Assembly (NCBI GenBank): GCA_024102635.1
Contig: JAGFJO010000135.1
Span: 1-35,851 of the forward strand
Origin: Deltaproteobacteria bacterium
GTDB taxonomy: Bacteria > Bdellovibrionota_C > UBA2361 > JAGFJO01
Reading direction: 5' to 3'
DNA: 35,851 bases
Below the pieces are notes generated by a model, which was given only the letters and a program-made list of their open reading frames with translations, had not been told where the DNA came from and did no database searches. Positions 14,564 to 23,984 of this stretch are shown here, piece by piece. Each line of letters starts with the position of its first letter. Within the stretch, counting starts at the first letter, position 1. Made by a program: the position numbers and the translations under genes.

Positions 14564-14772
14564 ACCGCGTTACTAAGGTTTTTTAGTCAGTATCTACTGG
14601 CTGTTGGTGGTTGGGAATTAGGTCGTCGGTTAGTTTAGTTTTTTTCTAGAGTGCCGATAACCTTATAAGGAAGAGTGGATGAGAGCATTCTTCCTGGTGC
14701 GTTTAATCCGCTTAGGGGTTGATACACACCGAGAAGCTTCCAGATTTTTTGACGGTTTTTCAGAGTAGTTTT

Positions 14773-15654
14773 ATGACGCGGCACTTTGGTGGAATCGGTC
14801 CTGTTAGGCGAAGCGACACAAGTCGTTACGTCATTATTATCAGCGCATTTCTGCTGGTACTATTCAGTTTTGTTGCTGTAGTTTTCCTTACCTCAGGCGG
14901 AACTCCGGAAGAAGATCCAAAGACAGTCGTTATTCATGAGCCTCAGATCGAAATGGTCGAGGTTCTGGTTCCTCAACAACAGATAGCTGAGGGCGCGTCG
15001 CTTGAGCCTGCGATGTTTCGTAAGGAGAACAGACCGAAAGTCGGGCTTTCCCCCTCGGTAGTTAGAGACTTCGAACAAATACAGGGCTTCTACGCTCGAT
15101 CACTGATCTTGCCTGATCAGCCGCTACACGAGGATTACGTTACTAAAGTAAAACCAACTAACCAGATCACAAAGGACATACCCGACGGATTTCGTGCAGT
15201 CACGATTCGCGTCGACGCAAAAAGTGCGGTTGAAGGCTGGGTGGCTCCGGGAGCGCGTGTCGACGTTGTATGGCTCTCCAGAGTGGGTGATAAGCCGATC
15301 GTTACAGTAATAGTGGAAAACTCGCGAATCCTTTCAGTTGACCGCAATCCGAATAATCAAAAAGGCCAGAAAGAGGGAGAACCTGGAACGGTAACTCTGC
15401 TCGTGAGCAACGAAGACTCACAAAAGATCCAGCTTGCCTCAAGCACCGGATCGCTGAGCCTTTCTCTTAGAGGCGATCATGATAGCGGCAAGACCAGTGC
15501 CGGCTCGCCGATCAGCGTAGACGATCTGCTCGGCCGTCCAGGCCCGGTTGCTAGCGCACAAGTTTGTAAGGGGAAGCTGAAGACGTGTCAGGACGGAGTT
15601 TGCGAAGAGCTGTGCTTGACTCCGGAAGGAAAGCTCACGCCTCTCGAGCAATAA
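14773..15654 (+). CDS. cpaB: CpaB/RcpC Flp pilus assembly protein
   Basis: 293 residues from the ATG at 14773, chosen because the single N-terminal membrane helix (about 18-43) follows directly; a TTG at 14719 would add an unusual leader. Residues 55-120 form the SAF domain (VEVLVPQQQIAEGASL and IQGFYARSLILPDQPL). The RcpC/CpaB domain follows (GFRAVTIRVDAKSAVEGWVAPGARVDVVW, split over about 140-170), with LLVSNEDSQKIQLA. The family stabilises the Tad outer-membrane secretin in the periplasm. Here no secretin gene (cpaC/rcpA) follows. The tail has four Cys (CKGKLKTCQDGVCEELC), probably forming disulphides in the periplasm. Gaps of 263 bp before and 177 bp after are long for a tad operon. Confidence 0.88.
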   Translation: MTRHFGGIGPVRRSDTSRYVIIISAFLLVLFSFVAVVFLTSGGTPEEDPKTVVIHEPQIEMVEVLVPQQQIAEGASLEPAMFRKENRPKVGLSPSVVRDFEQIQGFYARSLILPDQPLHEDYVTKVKPTNQITKDIPDGFRAVTIRVDAKSAVEGWVAPGARVDVVWLSRVGDKPIVTVIVENSRILSVDRNPNNQKGQKEGEPGTVTLLVSNEDSQKIQLASSTGSLSLSLRGDHDSGKTSAGSPISVDDLLGRPGPVASAQVCKGKLKTCQDGVCEELCLTPEGKLTPLEQ

Positions 15655-15715
15655 AAATCCGTTTGCGGTAAATGGCAGACGGAGCAGGAGTCGGTAGTAA
15701 GCGACATTATTAGGA

Positions 15716-15727
15716 TTTGCCGGCAAA
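15716..15727. repeat. 12-bp perfect palindrome between cpaB and cpaF
   Basis: TTTGCCGGCAAA is a perfect palindrome in the 177-bp cpaB-cpaF gap. It could be an operator half-site pair or a chance event; no promoter nearby is clear. The gap holds no gene that I can support. Confidence 0.35.
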
Positions 15728-15831
15728 ACCAAGAATAGGACTCTTGTGATGCCGGTAGATTTACTGGTCGAAATGCTTTAGTTCGGCCATAGGTGGTAGA
15801 ATTTTAGTTAATACATGATGGTGCACTGCTT

Positions 15832-17361
15832 ATGAGCACACGCAAAGACGATGATGCATTAATAGGCCTCTTCTCCACCCGTGGCACGCAGAGCCGTAAC
15901 ATTGAGCGGCCTGGAGGCGGCACTCCCTCCCCGTCTCAGGGCGGATCGGCGCCTGCACCCGTCAGCCAGGCAGCCAACCGCGGGACCCTCGCGCCGAATG
16001 CCGCTCCGGCTCCCGGATCAGTTCCGCCAAAAGCCTCCAATAAAAGCCAGATGTCGCCGCTTGCTAGCACGATTCTGCGTGAAGCGAGACGGGAACTTGG
16101 AAACGATTACAACCTGCAGCAGATTGCAAACACCGGGCAGGCAATTGCCGAGAAAAACATCGTCGAGGCGGTAGATAGAGTAATTAAGAAACGATCGGAC
16201 ATTATAGACGATATCGAGCGGGCGAACATAATAATTAATCTACAGCGCGATTTGATGGGGTGGGGTATCTTGCAGCCCCTAATCGATAACCGCGAGGTAA
16301 CTGATATCCATGTTTATGATTATCAGACGGTAGTGCTGCAGCGCGGAAAAATCAGCGAAACGACCGGCCTTCACTGGCCCAACCATCAGGCGTACGTCTC
16401 TTTCATTGATAGGCTTTTGCTGCGGTTAGGAAAGTCACTATCTACTCAGCAGCATACCGTCGATGCCGCATTCCCGAACGGAGTTCGTCTTTGCGCCATC
16501 CATGAAAGCGTTTGCGGCGCACGGGGTCCGCTGCTGTGTATCCGCGTGCCTCGAATGATGGAGGTTAGTCTTGAGAGTTTGATAACATACCAGGTGGCTC
16601 CTCCATTGATCGTGAACTACCTCGCTGCCTTGACCCGATCCGGCCTTGCTACAATCATGGTAGCAGGAGAAACGGGAACAGGGAAAACAACCTTGATTAA
16701 GTGTTTAGCGACCCAGTTCGGTTCTGACGAGTCGATCGTATCTGTAGAGGACACGCCAGAACTTAACTTCCAGCATCCGTACTTTAGGTCGCTCGTCTCG
16801 CGGCCCCCGAACATAGAGGGGGTGGGAGAAGTGACTCTACAAGAGCACATCAAGACTACTCTTCGTATGACGCCAAATCGCGTGCTGCTTGGTGAGATGA
16901 GAACTCCTTATGCGGCGGAAGCCTTTTTGGAGAGCGCGCAAACCGGCCACGTCGGAATGTCCACCATTCACGCCCGTAACGCGCGGGAAACGCTTGTCCG
17001 ATTAGAGAGCTTACTCGGGCGAGCTCAGAAATCAGTTTCAATCGATATCATTCGGCAGCAGATTGCGCTGGCGGTGGATTCAGTGGTTTGGCTGCATCGT
17101 GAAAAGGGCACCGGCAAGCCGAGGGTCGGGGAAATTATCGAGGTCGGACACTTTGTGGAGGGCGTAATTCAGGTGCGTCCGATGTTTACCCAGATCAAGA
17201 TGGGTGAGCAGCCGATGTGGCGGCTTGATTCTTGGTCCAGCAATTTTGATGAGGTTTTAGCGGACAATGGAATATTCCTTGGCGATTGTCCGCAGGAATT
17301 CGGATTCGGCACGTCCGGACAGCCGGGTAGTCAGGAGATGGGAAGGCGCGGCGGACGTTAA
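15832..17361 (+). CDS. cpaF: CpaF/TadA secretion ATPase
   Basis: 509 residues. An N-terminal Pro/Ser/Ala-rich disordered stretch (20-75) precedes the helical N-terminal domain and the GspE/VirB11-type ATPase. The motifs are Walker A GETGTGKT (279-286), a Walker B-like region VLLGEMRTPYAAEAF, the His box TGHVGMSTIHARNA, and RQQIALAVDSVVWLHR near the C-terminus. It is the only motor ATPase of the Tad machine and acts as a cytoplasmic hexamer on TadB/TadC to extend Flp pili. The next gene, tadB, starts 27 bp downstream. It is unrelated in detail to the GspE/PilB gene at the end of the window, which is a separate subfamily. Confidence 0.95.
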   Translation: MSTRKDDDALIGLFSTRGTQSRNIERPGGGTPSPSQGGSAPAPVSQAANRGTLAPNAAPAPGSVPPKASNKSQMSPLASTILREARRELGNDYNLQQIANTGQAIAEKNIVEAVDRVIKKRSDIIDDIERANIIINLQRDLMGWGILQPLIDNREVTDIHVYDYQTVVLQRGKISETTGLHWPNHQAYVSFIDRLLLRLGKSLSTQQHTVDAAFPNGVRLCAIHESVCGARGPLLCIRVPRMMEVSLESLITYQVAPPLIVNYLAALTRSGLATIMVAGETGTGKTTLIKCLATQFGSDESIVSVEDTPELNFQHPYFRSLVSRPPNIEGVGEVTLQEHIKTTLRMTPNRVLLGEMRTPYAAEAFLESAQTGHVGMSTIHARNARETLVRLESLLGRAQKSVSIDIIRQQIALAVDSVVWLHREKGTGKPRVGEIIEVGHFVEGVIQVRPMFTQIKMGEQPMWRLDSWSSNFDEVLADNGIFLGDCPQEFGFGTSGQPGSQEMGRRGGR

Positions 17362-17388
17362 CAACGGGTTTTTTGAACGGATACTGGT

Positions 17389-18348
17389 ATGTCGCCAACT
17401 GCAATAGTATTGTTAATCGGCATTTGTTTGTCGGCGTTCTTTCTCGTATTTGCCCTGCTCGGCATGTCCGGTGGAGGGAAGGGGCTGAATTCATCTCTTG
17501 GCGGTATCGTAGCTTCACAGCGTCAACGCAGCGCCGCCATGAGCGCCGCGAGCGGTGAAACCACCCCGTTTGACCTTCTTCCGCGTACAAAGGTTTCCGA
17601 TTCTGCGTTGACCCTTAAGAAGCGCCTCAAGTATGCACAGTGGGGCATTTCGCCGGCCGCTTTCAGGCTTTGCGAGATCGGTTTGAGCTTAGGGGCATTT
17701 CTACTTGCCGGCCTGAAGCTTAATATACTTTTGCAGGCTTTAGCTCTTCTTACCGGCCCTATAGTTATGCGCTGGCTTCTCGGATTTTTCATGGATCGCC
17801 GTTTCAAGAGCTTCGATCAGGATTACTCTCCGTTCATTCTACAACTGGTAAGTTTATTGAAGACCGGCATGAACGTGATGGGCGCCCTGGAAACCGCCGC
17901 GCAAGGTCTGGAAGACAACAGCCTGGTGCGTGAAGAAGTGGAGCTGATGATGGAGCGGTTGAGGTTCGGCGTGTCGGAAGATAAGTCAATCGGGAGTTTC
18001 GGGGAAGATATATACCACCCTGAGATCGAGCTTTTTGTGCAAGCATTGCTTCTTAGCAGACGAGTCGGCGGTACTCTGTCGGACACTTTGGAGAGGCTTT
18101 CGCGCCAAGTGCGGCGCCGTCAGTACTTCCGAAAGGCTGCACACGCCTCTATTAGTATGCAGCGCGGATCTATCTGGTTCATTCTGTTTATTATGGGATT
18201 CCTTGAGTTGTACCTCTATATCGTCTATCCCGAGGCTGTAGTGGGCGCTTGGAAGAGCGAGATCGGGTTTCAGGTTTGGCAGACAGGGATATTTCTAATC
18301 ATCATGGGAATATTCTGGGTGCGGCAGGTAACGAAGATAAAGGTTTGA
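17389..18348 (+). CDS. tadB: TadB inner-membrane platform protein (GspF fold)
   Basis: 319 residues. There is an N-terminal membrane helix (4-24), a charged cytoplasmic linker, two helices (about 95-135), the T2SSF domain (about 145-265; QLVSLLKTGMNVMGALETAA, then VQALLLSRRVGGTLSDTLERLSRQV) and two C-terminal helices. With TadC it forms the platform that couples CpaF to pilin insertion. The gene is separated from tadC by a single base, so the two are translationally coupled. Confidence 0.93.
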   Translation: MSPTAIVLLIGICLSAFFLVFALLGMSGGGKGLNSSLGGIVASQRQRSAAMSAASGETTPFDLLPRTKVSDSALTLKKRLKYAQWGISPAAFRLCEIGLSLGAFLLAGLKLNILLQALALLTGPIVMRWLLGFFMDRRFKSFDQDYSPFILQLVSLLKTGMNVMGALETAAQGLEDNSLVREEVELMMERLRFGVSEDKSIGSFGEDIYHPEIELFVQALLLSRRVGGTLSDTLERLSRQVRRRQYFRKAAHASISMQRGSIWFILFIMGFLELYLYIVYPEAVVGAWKSEIGFQVWQTGIFLIIMGIFWVRQVTKIKV

Positions 18349-18349
18349 G

Positions 18350-19285
18350 ATGGAGACTCGAACACTAATAGGATTGGTGGCTCTGTTTATAGCAGCAGCT
18401 TCATTTCTGACATTCGTATATCTCTTTATATCGTCACGCAGCCGTAACACCGCGCGCTCAATCCTGGGCTCAACTCCGCTATCAGGGGGCCGTGTGGCGC
18501 CTAGCCAGATTCGGCAAAGGTTGCAGGATGACCCAACCGGCGCCGAGATGGATCGCGTAAAACGCGCTACGAAGCGCAAGGTCAAGAAAAAACCGAAACT
18601 AACGCTAAATGAGGTTTTTTACCACGCCGGAATTTTTACGGAGAAAGAGCGCCGTGAGTTCATGCGCATCCGCCTTTTCGCCCCGTTGGTGCTCGGACCA
18701 GCAGCCGGATTCGGCGTTTATACGTTAGCGGGCGGCACGGATTTTACGATATTAGGAATAGTGCTGGGCGCGCTACTCGGTCTGCAACTTCCCAAGAGCA
18801 TCTTAAGCCGCCGGATCACAGCTCGCCAGGAGGATATTCTTTATTATCTTCCTCTGGTAATCGAGCAGATCGCCATCGGTGTAAGTAGCTCGTTGGACAT
18901 CGGACCATGCTTGCAGCGTGTCGTATCAATGGCAGACGAGCGCGAGTCGCACAATGTCGTTACAGAACTGATGAGACATTCACAGTTCTATGTTAAATCC
19001 GGAGCCTCTTTGGAGCAGGCCTTAATAGAGGTCGGTAAGGCGTCGGGTAGTCCGGAGCTTAAACATGCGTTTATGGCATTGTCGCAGGTGGCAAAGCACG
19101 GTGGTGAGATTTCAAAGCAGTTGCAAGAATTGGCTGATTCAGTGTCCAACCAGCGAGAGACCCGCATTGAAGCCAAAATTAAAAGGCTTGAGCTAGAAGC
19201 AACGGGGCCTGTGGCCTTAGTGTTCGCGGGCTTTTTCATCATCCTGCTAATAGGCTTCGGCTTACAGCTGCAGGGAGCTTTATAG
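18350..19285 (+). CDS. tadC: TadC inner-membrane platform protein (GspF fold)
   Basis: 311 residues. The order is an N-terminal helix (6-26), a basic linker (KRATKRKVKKKPKL), two helices near 105-145, a T2SSF domain (about 160-285; LPLVIEQIAIGVSSSLDIGPCLQ, shown in part, and HAFMALSQVAKHGGEISKQL) and a C-terminal helix. The GxSL...AL pattern and the glycine-rich helix follow TadB, its paralogue and likely partner. It is followed by 84 bp with a 6-bp GC-rich hairpin (GCCGCA-TACC-TGCGGC, 19296-19311) lacking a U-run, so transcription probably continues into sctV. Confidence 0.92.
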   Translation: METRTLIGLVALFIAAASFLTFVYLFISSRSRNTARSILGSTPLSGGRVAPSQIRQRLQDDPTGAEMDRVKRATKRKVKKKPKLTLNEVFYHAGIFTEKERREFMRIRLFAPLVLGPAAGFGVYTLAGGTDFTILGIVLGALLGLQLPKSILSRRITARQEDILYYLPLVIEQIAIGVSSSLDIGPCLQRVVSMADERESHNVVTELMRHSQFYVKSGASLEQALIEVGKASGSPELKHAFMALSQVAKHGGEISKQLQELADSVSNQRETRIEAKIKRLELEATGPVALVFAGFFIILLIGFGLQLQGAL

Positions 19286-19369
19286 CGGCCGCAGCGCCGC
19301 ATACCTGCGGCTGTTCAGTTAAGCACGGAATGCTGTAGATTGTGTTTAAGCGTCTAAAAGATGGGATAG

Positions 19370-21472
19370 ATGAGGCGGATTAGCGATATAGTTCTGGCAA
19401 TTTTCGTAGTGGCCATTGCAGGAATGCTTGTCATTCCTCTGCCAACCTTTCTTCTCGACATTCTGCTGGTCATAAACATCTCGTTCTCTTTACTTCTCCT
19501 CCTAGTCGGCATTTATATGCCCAATGCATTGGCGCTCTTGGCGTTTCCTTCGCTGCTGCTTCTGGCCACTCTATTCAGGCTGGGGCTCAACGTAGCGTCG
19601 ACCAGGCTCATCCTTAGTCAGGCTGATGCGGGATCTGTAATTCAATCTTTCGGTACCTTTCTGGTTCGCGGGGAGGTGGTCGTCGGTGTTATAATTTTTT
19701 GCATTATTACGATCGTTAATTTTATCGTCATCGCCCGCGGTTCCAGCCGGGTGTCAGAAGTCGCAGCGCGTTTCGCGCTTGATGCCCTTCCGGGAAAGCA
19801 GTTGGCTATAGATTCAGAACTTCGCTCGGGCAACATATCCGCTGAAGATGCGCGTCACAGGCGCGAAGAGTTGCGCAAGGAGTCTCAGCTCTACGGCTCA
19901 ATGGACGGTGCGATGAAATTCGTGCAGGGCGATGCGATAGCCGGCTTTTTCATTATTTTAACCAACATATTGGGCGGCATATATATAGGAGTCAGCAGAA
20001 ATCAGTCTGTCGCCGAGGCAGTCAGCACATACACGGTACTCACCGTGGGCGACGGGCTTGTGAATCAAATTCCCGCCTTATTGATCTCGATTTGCGCCGG
20101 TATCGTAGTTACCCGTGTTTACAGTGCAGAGGGAACCACACTAGGAGGAGATTTGGGGAGTCAGTTGTTCGCCCGCCCTGCGGCCGTAGCTCTTACTGGG
20201 GGCATTTTGCTTCTTCTAGGTCTGATGCCTGGACTGCCTAATGTACCCTTTGCCACAGTCGGAATTTTTATGATAGCGAGCGGCGCCTTCCTGAAGCGAT
20301 CAATGGAGAGAGAGGCGCTTGCCGCCCCTCTTAAGCTAGATGTCCCTACCGGCAGTGTAATGCTGCTCAGCGCACCGGGCTCCGATGACGAGCTTAGTGA
20401 AGATGCTCGAGTTGAGGTGTCATTAGATAGCGGAGTGCTTTACAAATTGTATCGGCAGCAGATGCAGCGATATTCTGCATGGTGGCAGGAGTTGCGTAAC
20501 GATTTCTATAATGAAATTGGAATGCGCCTGCCCGAATTGACCATTATAAGCGCCGATCATCTCGCCCCTTCCTCCTATAGCGTGTCCTTCAATGGCAGCA
20601 AGCTCGATTCAGAAGGGCTGTTGTTAGACGCGGTGTTGGTTGAATCCTTACCTGAGAATGCTGAGCTGTTCGGACTCGAGGTGCTCCGGCCTGCAGTGCA
20701 TCCATTGACAGGGAGCCGAATCTTTTGGGCAGCACGCAACGGATCTCAAAAAATGGTATGTGAGGCAGCGCAGCTCAGGTGCCATGACTTCTTCGAATAC
20801 ATCGGTTTGAAAATCGCAGCATTTTTCACCGAGCATCCAGAGGAAGCGTTTTCGCTCAGCGAAGTCTATTCGTCGCTCAAGCTTCTTGAGAAAAAGTTCC
20901 CGGGATTGGCAAGCGACGTATTTAGCCGGAACTTTATTGATCTGCCGCGACTCACAGCCGTATTTCAGGAGCTCGTTAAGCAAGATATAAGCGTTAAGGA
21001 TTATAAACAGATTATTGAAGCAGTGGCTGGCTACTGCTCCATAAACGGAATAGCGATTGCTGATTCCAGTCATGTCGTCCTGAACGACATCGTGTTGCAT
21101 GTCAGAATGGCAAGAAGGCGCCAGGTTACCTCACGTTTGCTTTCCCGCCGCGGCACATTGCGGGTCTTCTCCTTATCGGCCGAGGTTGAAGCTGCTCTTG
21201 ATGATATAACGGCTGATGACGCCGATAATACTCTTGCCATCGAACCGGAGCTTTTCGAGCAGCTCAGATTGGGTTTGCGAGGCATTGTCAAACCGGTGTT
21301 ACAAAGGGGGATTCCGCCTGTTACGGTTTTAGTGCGCGGAGATCAGCACAATAAGGTGCAAAAACTAGTGTTTAACTGCGGGGAGCCGGTTAATGTGGTT
21401 ACTTTTGACGAATTGGATCGTGCTATAGATATCGAAAGGGTAGGCGTATGGGAGCTACCGGCCAATGGGTAG
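19370..21472 (+). CDS. sctV: SctV/FlhA-family type III export gate protein
   Basis: 700 residues, full length for the FHIPEP family. The N-terminal half (about 1-310) has eight membrane helices and the family core: LFRLGLNVASTRLILSQADAG, SRVSEVAARFALDALPGKQ, ESQLYGSMDGAMKFVQGDAIAG and TVGDGLVNQIPALLIS. The cytoplasmic half (about 345-700) shows the substrate-binding ring domain and ends in weaker SctVC subdomains. SRVSEVAARF and the DGAMKFV pattern fit SctV slightly better than flagellar FlhA. It forms the nonameric ring that receives substrate-chaperone complexes. No other type III gene (sctR, S, T, U, N, J, Q) is in the window, and it sits directly after tadC. It may serve a type III system encoded elsewhere or be recruited to this envelope system. 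Confidence 0.92.
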   Translation: MRRISDIVLAIFVVAIAGMLVIPLPTFLLDILLVINISFSLLLLLVGIYMPNALALLAFPSLLLLATLFRLGLNVASTRLILSQADAGSVIQSFGTFLVRGEVVVGVIIFCIITIVNFIVIARGSSRVSEVAARFALDALPGKQLAIDSELRSGNISAEDARHRREELRKESQLYGSMDGAMKFVQGDAIAGFFIILTNILGGIYIGVSRNQSVAEAVSTYTVLTVGDGLVNQIPALLISICAGIVVTRVYSAEGTTLGGDLGSQLFARPAAVALTGGILLLLGLMPGLPNVPFATVGIFMIASGAFLKRSMEREALAAPLKLDVPTGSVMLLSAPGSDDELSEDARVEVSLDSGVLYKLYRQQMQRYSAWWQELRNDFYNEIGMRLPELTIISADHLAPSSYSVSFNGSKLDSEGLLLDAVLVESLPENAELFGLEVLRPAVHPLTGSRIFWAARNGSQKMVCEAAQLRCHDFFEYIGLKIAAFFTEHPEEAFSLSEVYSSLKLLEKKFPGLASDVFSRNFIDLPRLTAVFQELVKQDISVKDYKQIIEAVAGYCSINGIAIADSSHVVLNDIVLHVRMARRRQVTSRLLSRRGTLRVFSLSAEVEAALDDITADDADNTLAIEPELFEQLRLGLRGIVKPVLQRGIPPVTVLVRGDQHNKVQKLVFNCGEPVNVVTFDELDRAIDIERVGVWELPANG

Positions 21473-21531
21473 CTGTTTGTGTTTTAACGGTTAAGGCGAT
21501 GTATACAGCAGCCGAAATTGAACTATAGGTT

Positions 21532-23961
21532 ATGAGCGGATATCTAGAAACAGTACTTCATACGGAGCAGCTGCTCAGTGAGTATTTTATTATTGAAGGT
21601 AATATACTCTCGACCCGCACTGCCGACCTCTATAGGGCTTTAGATAAGTCACGCGGCACACATGTGTCACTTTGGGTAATGCGGCGCCCTTTCGCTCCCA
21701 ATTCCCCAGCTGTGCGCGCATACATCTCAAGGCTTTCAACGATTCAACGCATTGAGCCGCCGGTCTCTACTGTCCTGTCTTACGGCGTGGATGCGGCAGG
21801 TGTGGGCTTTTGTGTTTTTCCTAACTTGAATGGATTTCCGATTACAACGGGCAACATCGAGGCCGCCGAAGCAGAGAGGCGTCTGACTTCAGCTGCTAAA
21901 CTAATAGACAAACTTCATTCCAACGATATTGTGTGCGGGGATATTTGCGGGAACTCATTTTGGGTAGAACGCACCGGGGAGATCCGTTTTATCGGGGTAA
22001 TGGGAGGCAGCGACCGCGAGTTCGTCGGTGATGCACTCCTTCCACCTCGGGACTCACTGAATTATCTAGCGCCGGAGCAGGTTGCCGGTCAGCAGCCCAA
22101 TTTTGCCACGGATGTCTTTGCCATTGGTGTGCTGGGATATCATTTGCTGACTAGCAAGTACCCCTTCGCACTGCCTGACGGAACAACAGAGAATGGCTCG
22201 CTAATCGCACCGCTCTACGGAGAGATTGAGCCGGTGTCCCGGCTACAAGTAAATGCTCCAATGTGGGCGGATAAGGTTTTCAGTCAGGCCCTTTGCATGC
22301 TTCCCGCTGACCGCTACGCCTCAGCAGGAGCGGTTGTAAACGCTATAAGTCAGATACGTGAAAGCGCCTATGCTGCAGAGCGCACTCCGGTGCGTTTGCA
22401 TCACGAAGGCCGGCTGGTAAAGAAAGGCGAAACTCTTCCCAAAGTTCAGCCTGCAGCCAAGAAGGAGGCACGCGCCGCAGCCCCTCGGGACACTAGTAAG
22501 TTGTTGATTAAAGCTACTTTGGTAATAGTGGCGGTTTTTATGCTCTCGTTCCTGGTATTCAGGGAGCTGCTGGGCAAGCGCGACTCTCAGCCTCTTGTGG
22601 AACTCCCTGACTCTGTAAGGAAGGATTCAAATCTCGGGACGATCGTAGAAGAGATCTCCCGGGACGGGAATTCAGCCGAAAAGGAGAAATACTACCGCGA
22701 TTTGGTAGCATCCGACGACCCGCTCTCCCACGACATTTTGATTCAAGCAGCGCGCGGCACCTCTGACGACAAGGAGAGAGCGCGTGTCGAAATGGCCCTG
22801 CTTGATAGAGGTAGGAGGCTTGGATTGCGGCGCAGCGTGGAGGTCGTACGCCCATGGTTGCGAAGTGTTAGAGGCAGCAATCTGCCCGATTCATACGAGG
22901 CCACTCTCAGGGCATTGGATGTCACGTTACCGATGGAGGCGCGAAATGCTTCGTTGCGGCAGGCTTATGCGAACAATCCCCGGGTGATACTGCGGCTGAC
23001 GGCTGCCCTTGGGCTCGATACGGGGAAATTCGGCGAATATCAACAGGTACTGGCACAACTAGTCGGAGATGCGACGGGTGAAGACCTTTCAGCGAGGTCT
23101 CTGCCGGCGATTGTTCTCTATAGCACCGAGCTGGTGGCGTCGTTTGGCGATGATATCATCCAGCGCAAGGAAGAGATCCCGGACCATGACGTACCGTGGC
23201 TGTTGAACGTGCTTTCGAAGCGCAATGACATCTATGTCCGGCCTATCGCCAGTCTTGCCGTGGAAAGAAAACTCCTGCCGCCTGTGAAGCAGCAGTATCT
23301 ATCTTTTATCCGCGACCGCGAAGATCTACCTACCGATATCTTGAATACCCTTGTTAAAGCCGCTGCTGGGGTAGTTGCCGGTGAGGATGTGGCGCCCCTC
23401 GGTAGCTGGCTCGACCGCAGCGCCGAAGACATTCTCATTTTAATATTGGGAGATCAATTTGAACTGCCGGTCAAATTAGAAGCATTTGATATCTTAGCGG
23501 GTAAGAACTTTACCAGAGAGCCGACCTCGACATTGGTAAAGTGGGTGCGCGCCAAATATTGGGATGATCGCAGTAAATTCATCGAGCCGATTGGAGTACT
23601 TTCCAATCTTCCGCTTTATTCCGATGAGGAGATAATTGCGGCGGTTGCCTCCTTTGAGCCTTACATGAAGAACCCCGTCATTCTCGACAGTCTCGTGTCG
23701 ACTGATGAACCGTTGCTGGTAAAGACAATTATCGAAAAATACCCGAGTAAAATAGGTCTTGGAAAGCGCATTTTACTGCTTGGTCACCCGGACAAACGGA
23801 TGCGGATGCTCGCCATTAAATCCCTTACAGGCCTTAATGATGTAGCAGGCTTGAAGATTATTTTGGACCACTTCGAAGCCGAGAAGGACCCCGAGGTAAA
23901 ACAGGCCTATCGCGACAACTTTTGGGTTGTGCGCGAACGGGAGGAGAAGATGCGCCGGTAA
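21532..23961 (+). CDS. Membrane-anchored pseudokinase with long HEAT-like tail
   Basis: 809 residues. Residues 1-280 have the outline of a Hanks kinase, with APE-like APEQ (180-183) and TDVFAIGVLGYHLL, but key residues are lost. The VAIK Lys position reads VSLWVM, HRD reads CGD (135-137; Asp and the later N141 remain), and DFG reads GVM (about 155-157). This indicates a pseudokinase that may bind but not transfer phosphate. A basic linker and one membrane helix (about 325-346) follow. The 460-residue C-terminal part, probably periplasmic, is a series of helical pairs with a HEAT-like look, strongest near the end (GHPDKRMRMLAIKSLTGLND). It follows sctV by 59 bp and ends 23 bp from the convergent peptidase, with no terminator seen. 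Proposed role: receptor or scaffold paired with the active kinase. Confidence 0.85.
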   Translation: MSGYLETVLHTEQLLSEYFIIEGNILSTRTADLYRALDKSRGTHVSLWVMRRPFAPNSPAVRAYISRLSTIQRIEPPVSTVLSYGVDAAGVGFCVFPNLNGFPITTGNIEAAEAERRLTSAAKLIDKLHSNDIVCGDICGNSFWVERTGEIRFIGVMGGSDREFVGDALLPPRDSLNYLAPEQVAGQQPNFATDVFAIGVLGYHLLTSKYPFALPDGTTENGSLIAPLYGEIEPVSRLQVNAPMWADKVFSQALCMLPADRYASAGAVVNAISQIRESAYAAERTPVRLHHEGRLVKKGETLPKVQPAAKKEARAAAPRDTSKLLIKATLVIVAVFMLSFLVFRELLGKRDSQPLVELPDSVRKDSNLGTIVEEISRDGNSAEKEKYYRDLVASDDPLSHDILIQAARGTSDDKERARVEMALLDRGRRLGLRRSVEVVRPWLRSVRGSNLPDSYEATLRALDVTLPMEARNASLRQAYANNPRVILRLTAALGLDTGKFGEYQQVLAQLVGDATGEDLSARSLPAIVLYSTELVASFGDDIIQRKEEIPDHDVPWLLNVLSKRNDIYVRPIASLAVERKLLPPVKQQYLSFIRDREDLPTDILNTLVKAAAGVVAGEDVAPLGSWLDRSAEDILILILGDQFELPVKLEAFDILAGKNFTREPTSTLVKWVRAKYWDDRSKFIEPIGVLSNLPLYSDEEIIAAVASFEPYMKNPVILDSLVSTDEPLLVKTIIEKYPSKIGLGKRILLLGHPDKRMRMLAIKSLTGLNDVAGLKIILDHFEAEKDPEVKQAYRDNFWVVREREEKMRR

Positions 23962-23984
23962 GCGTTGCCTTAATGGAGAGCACT

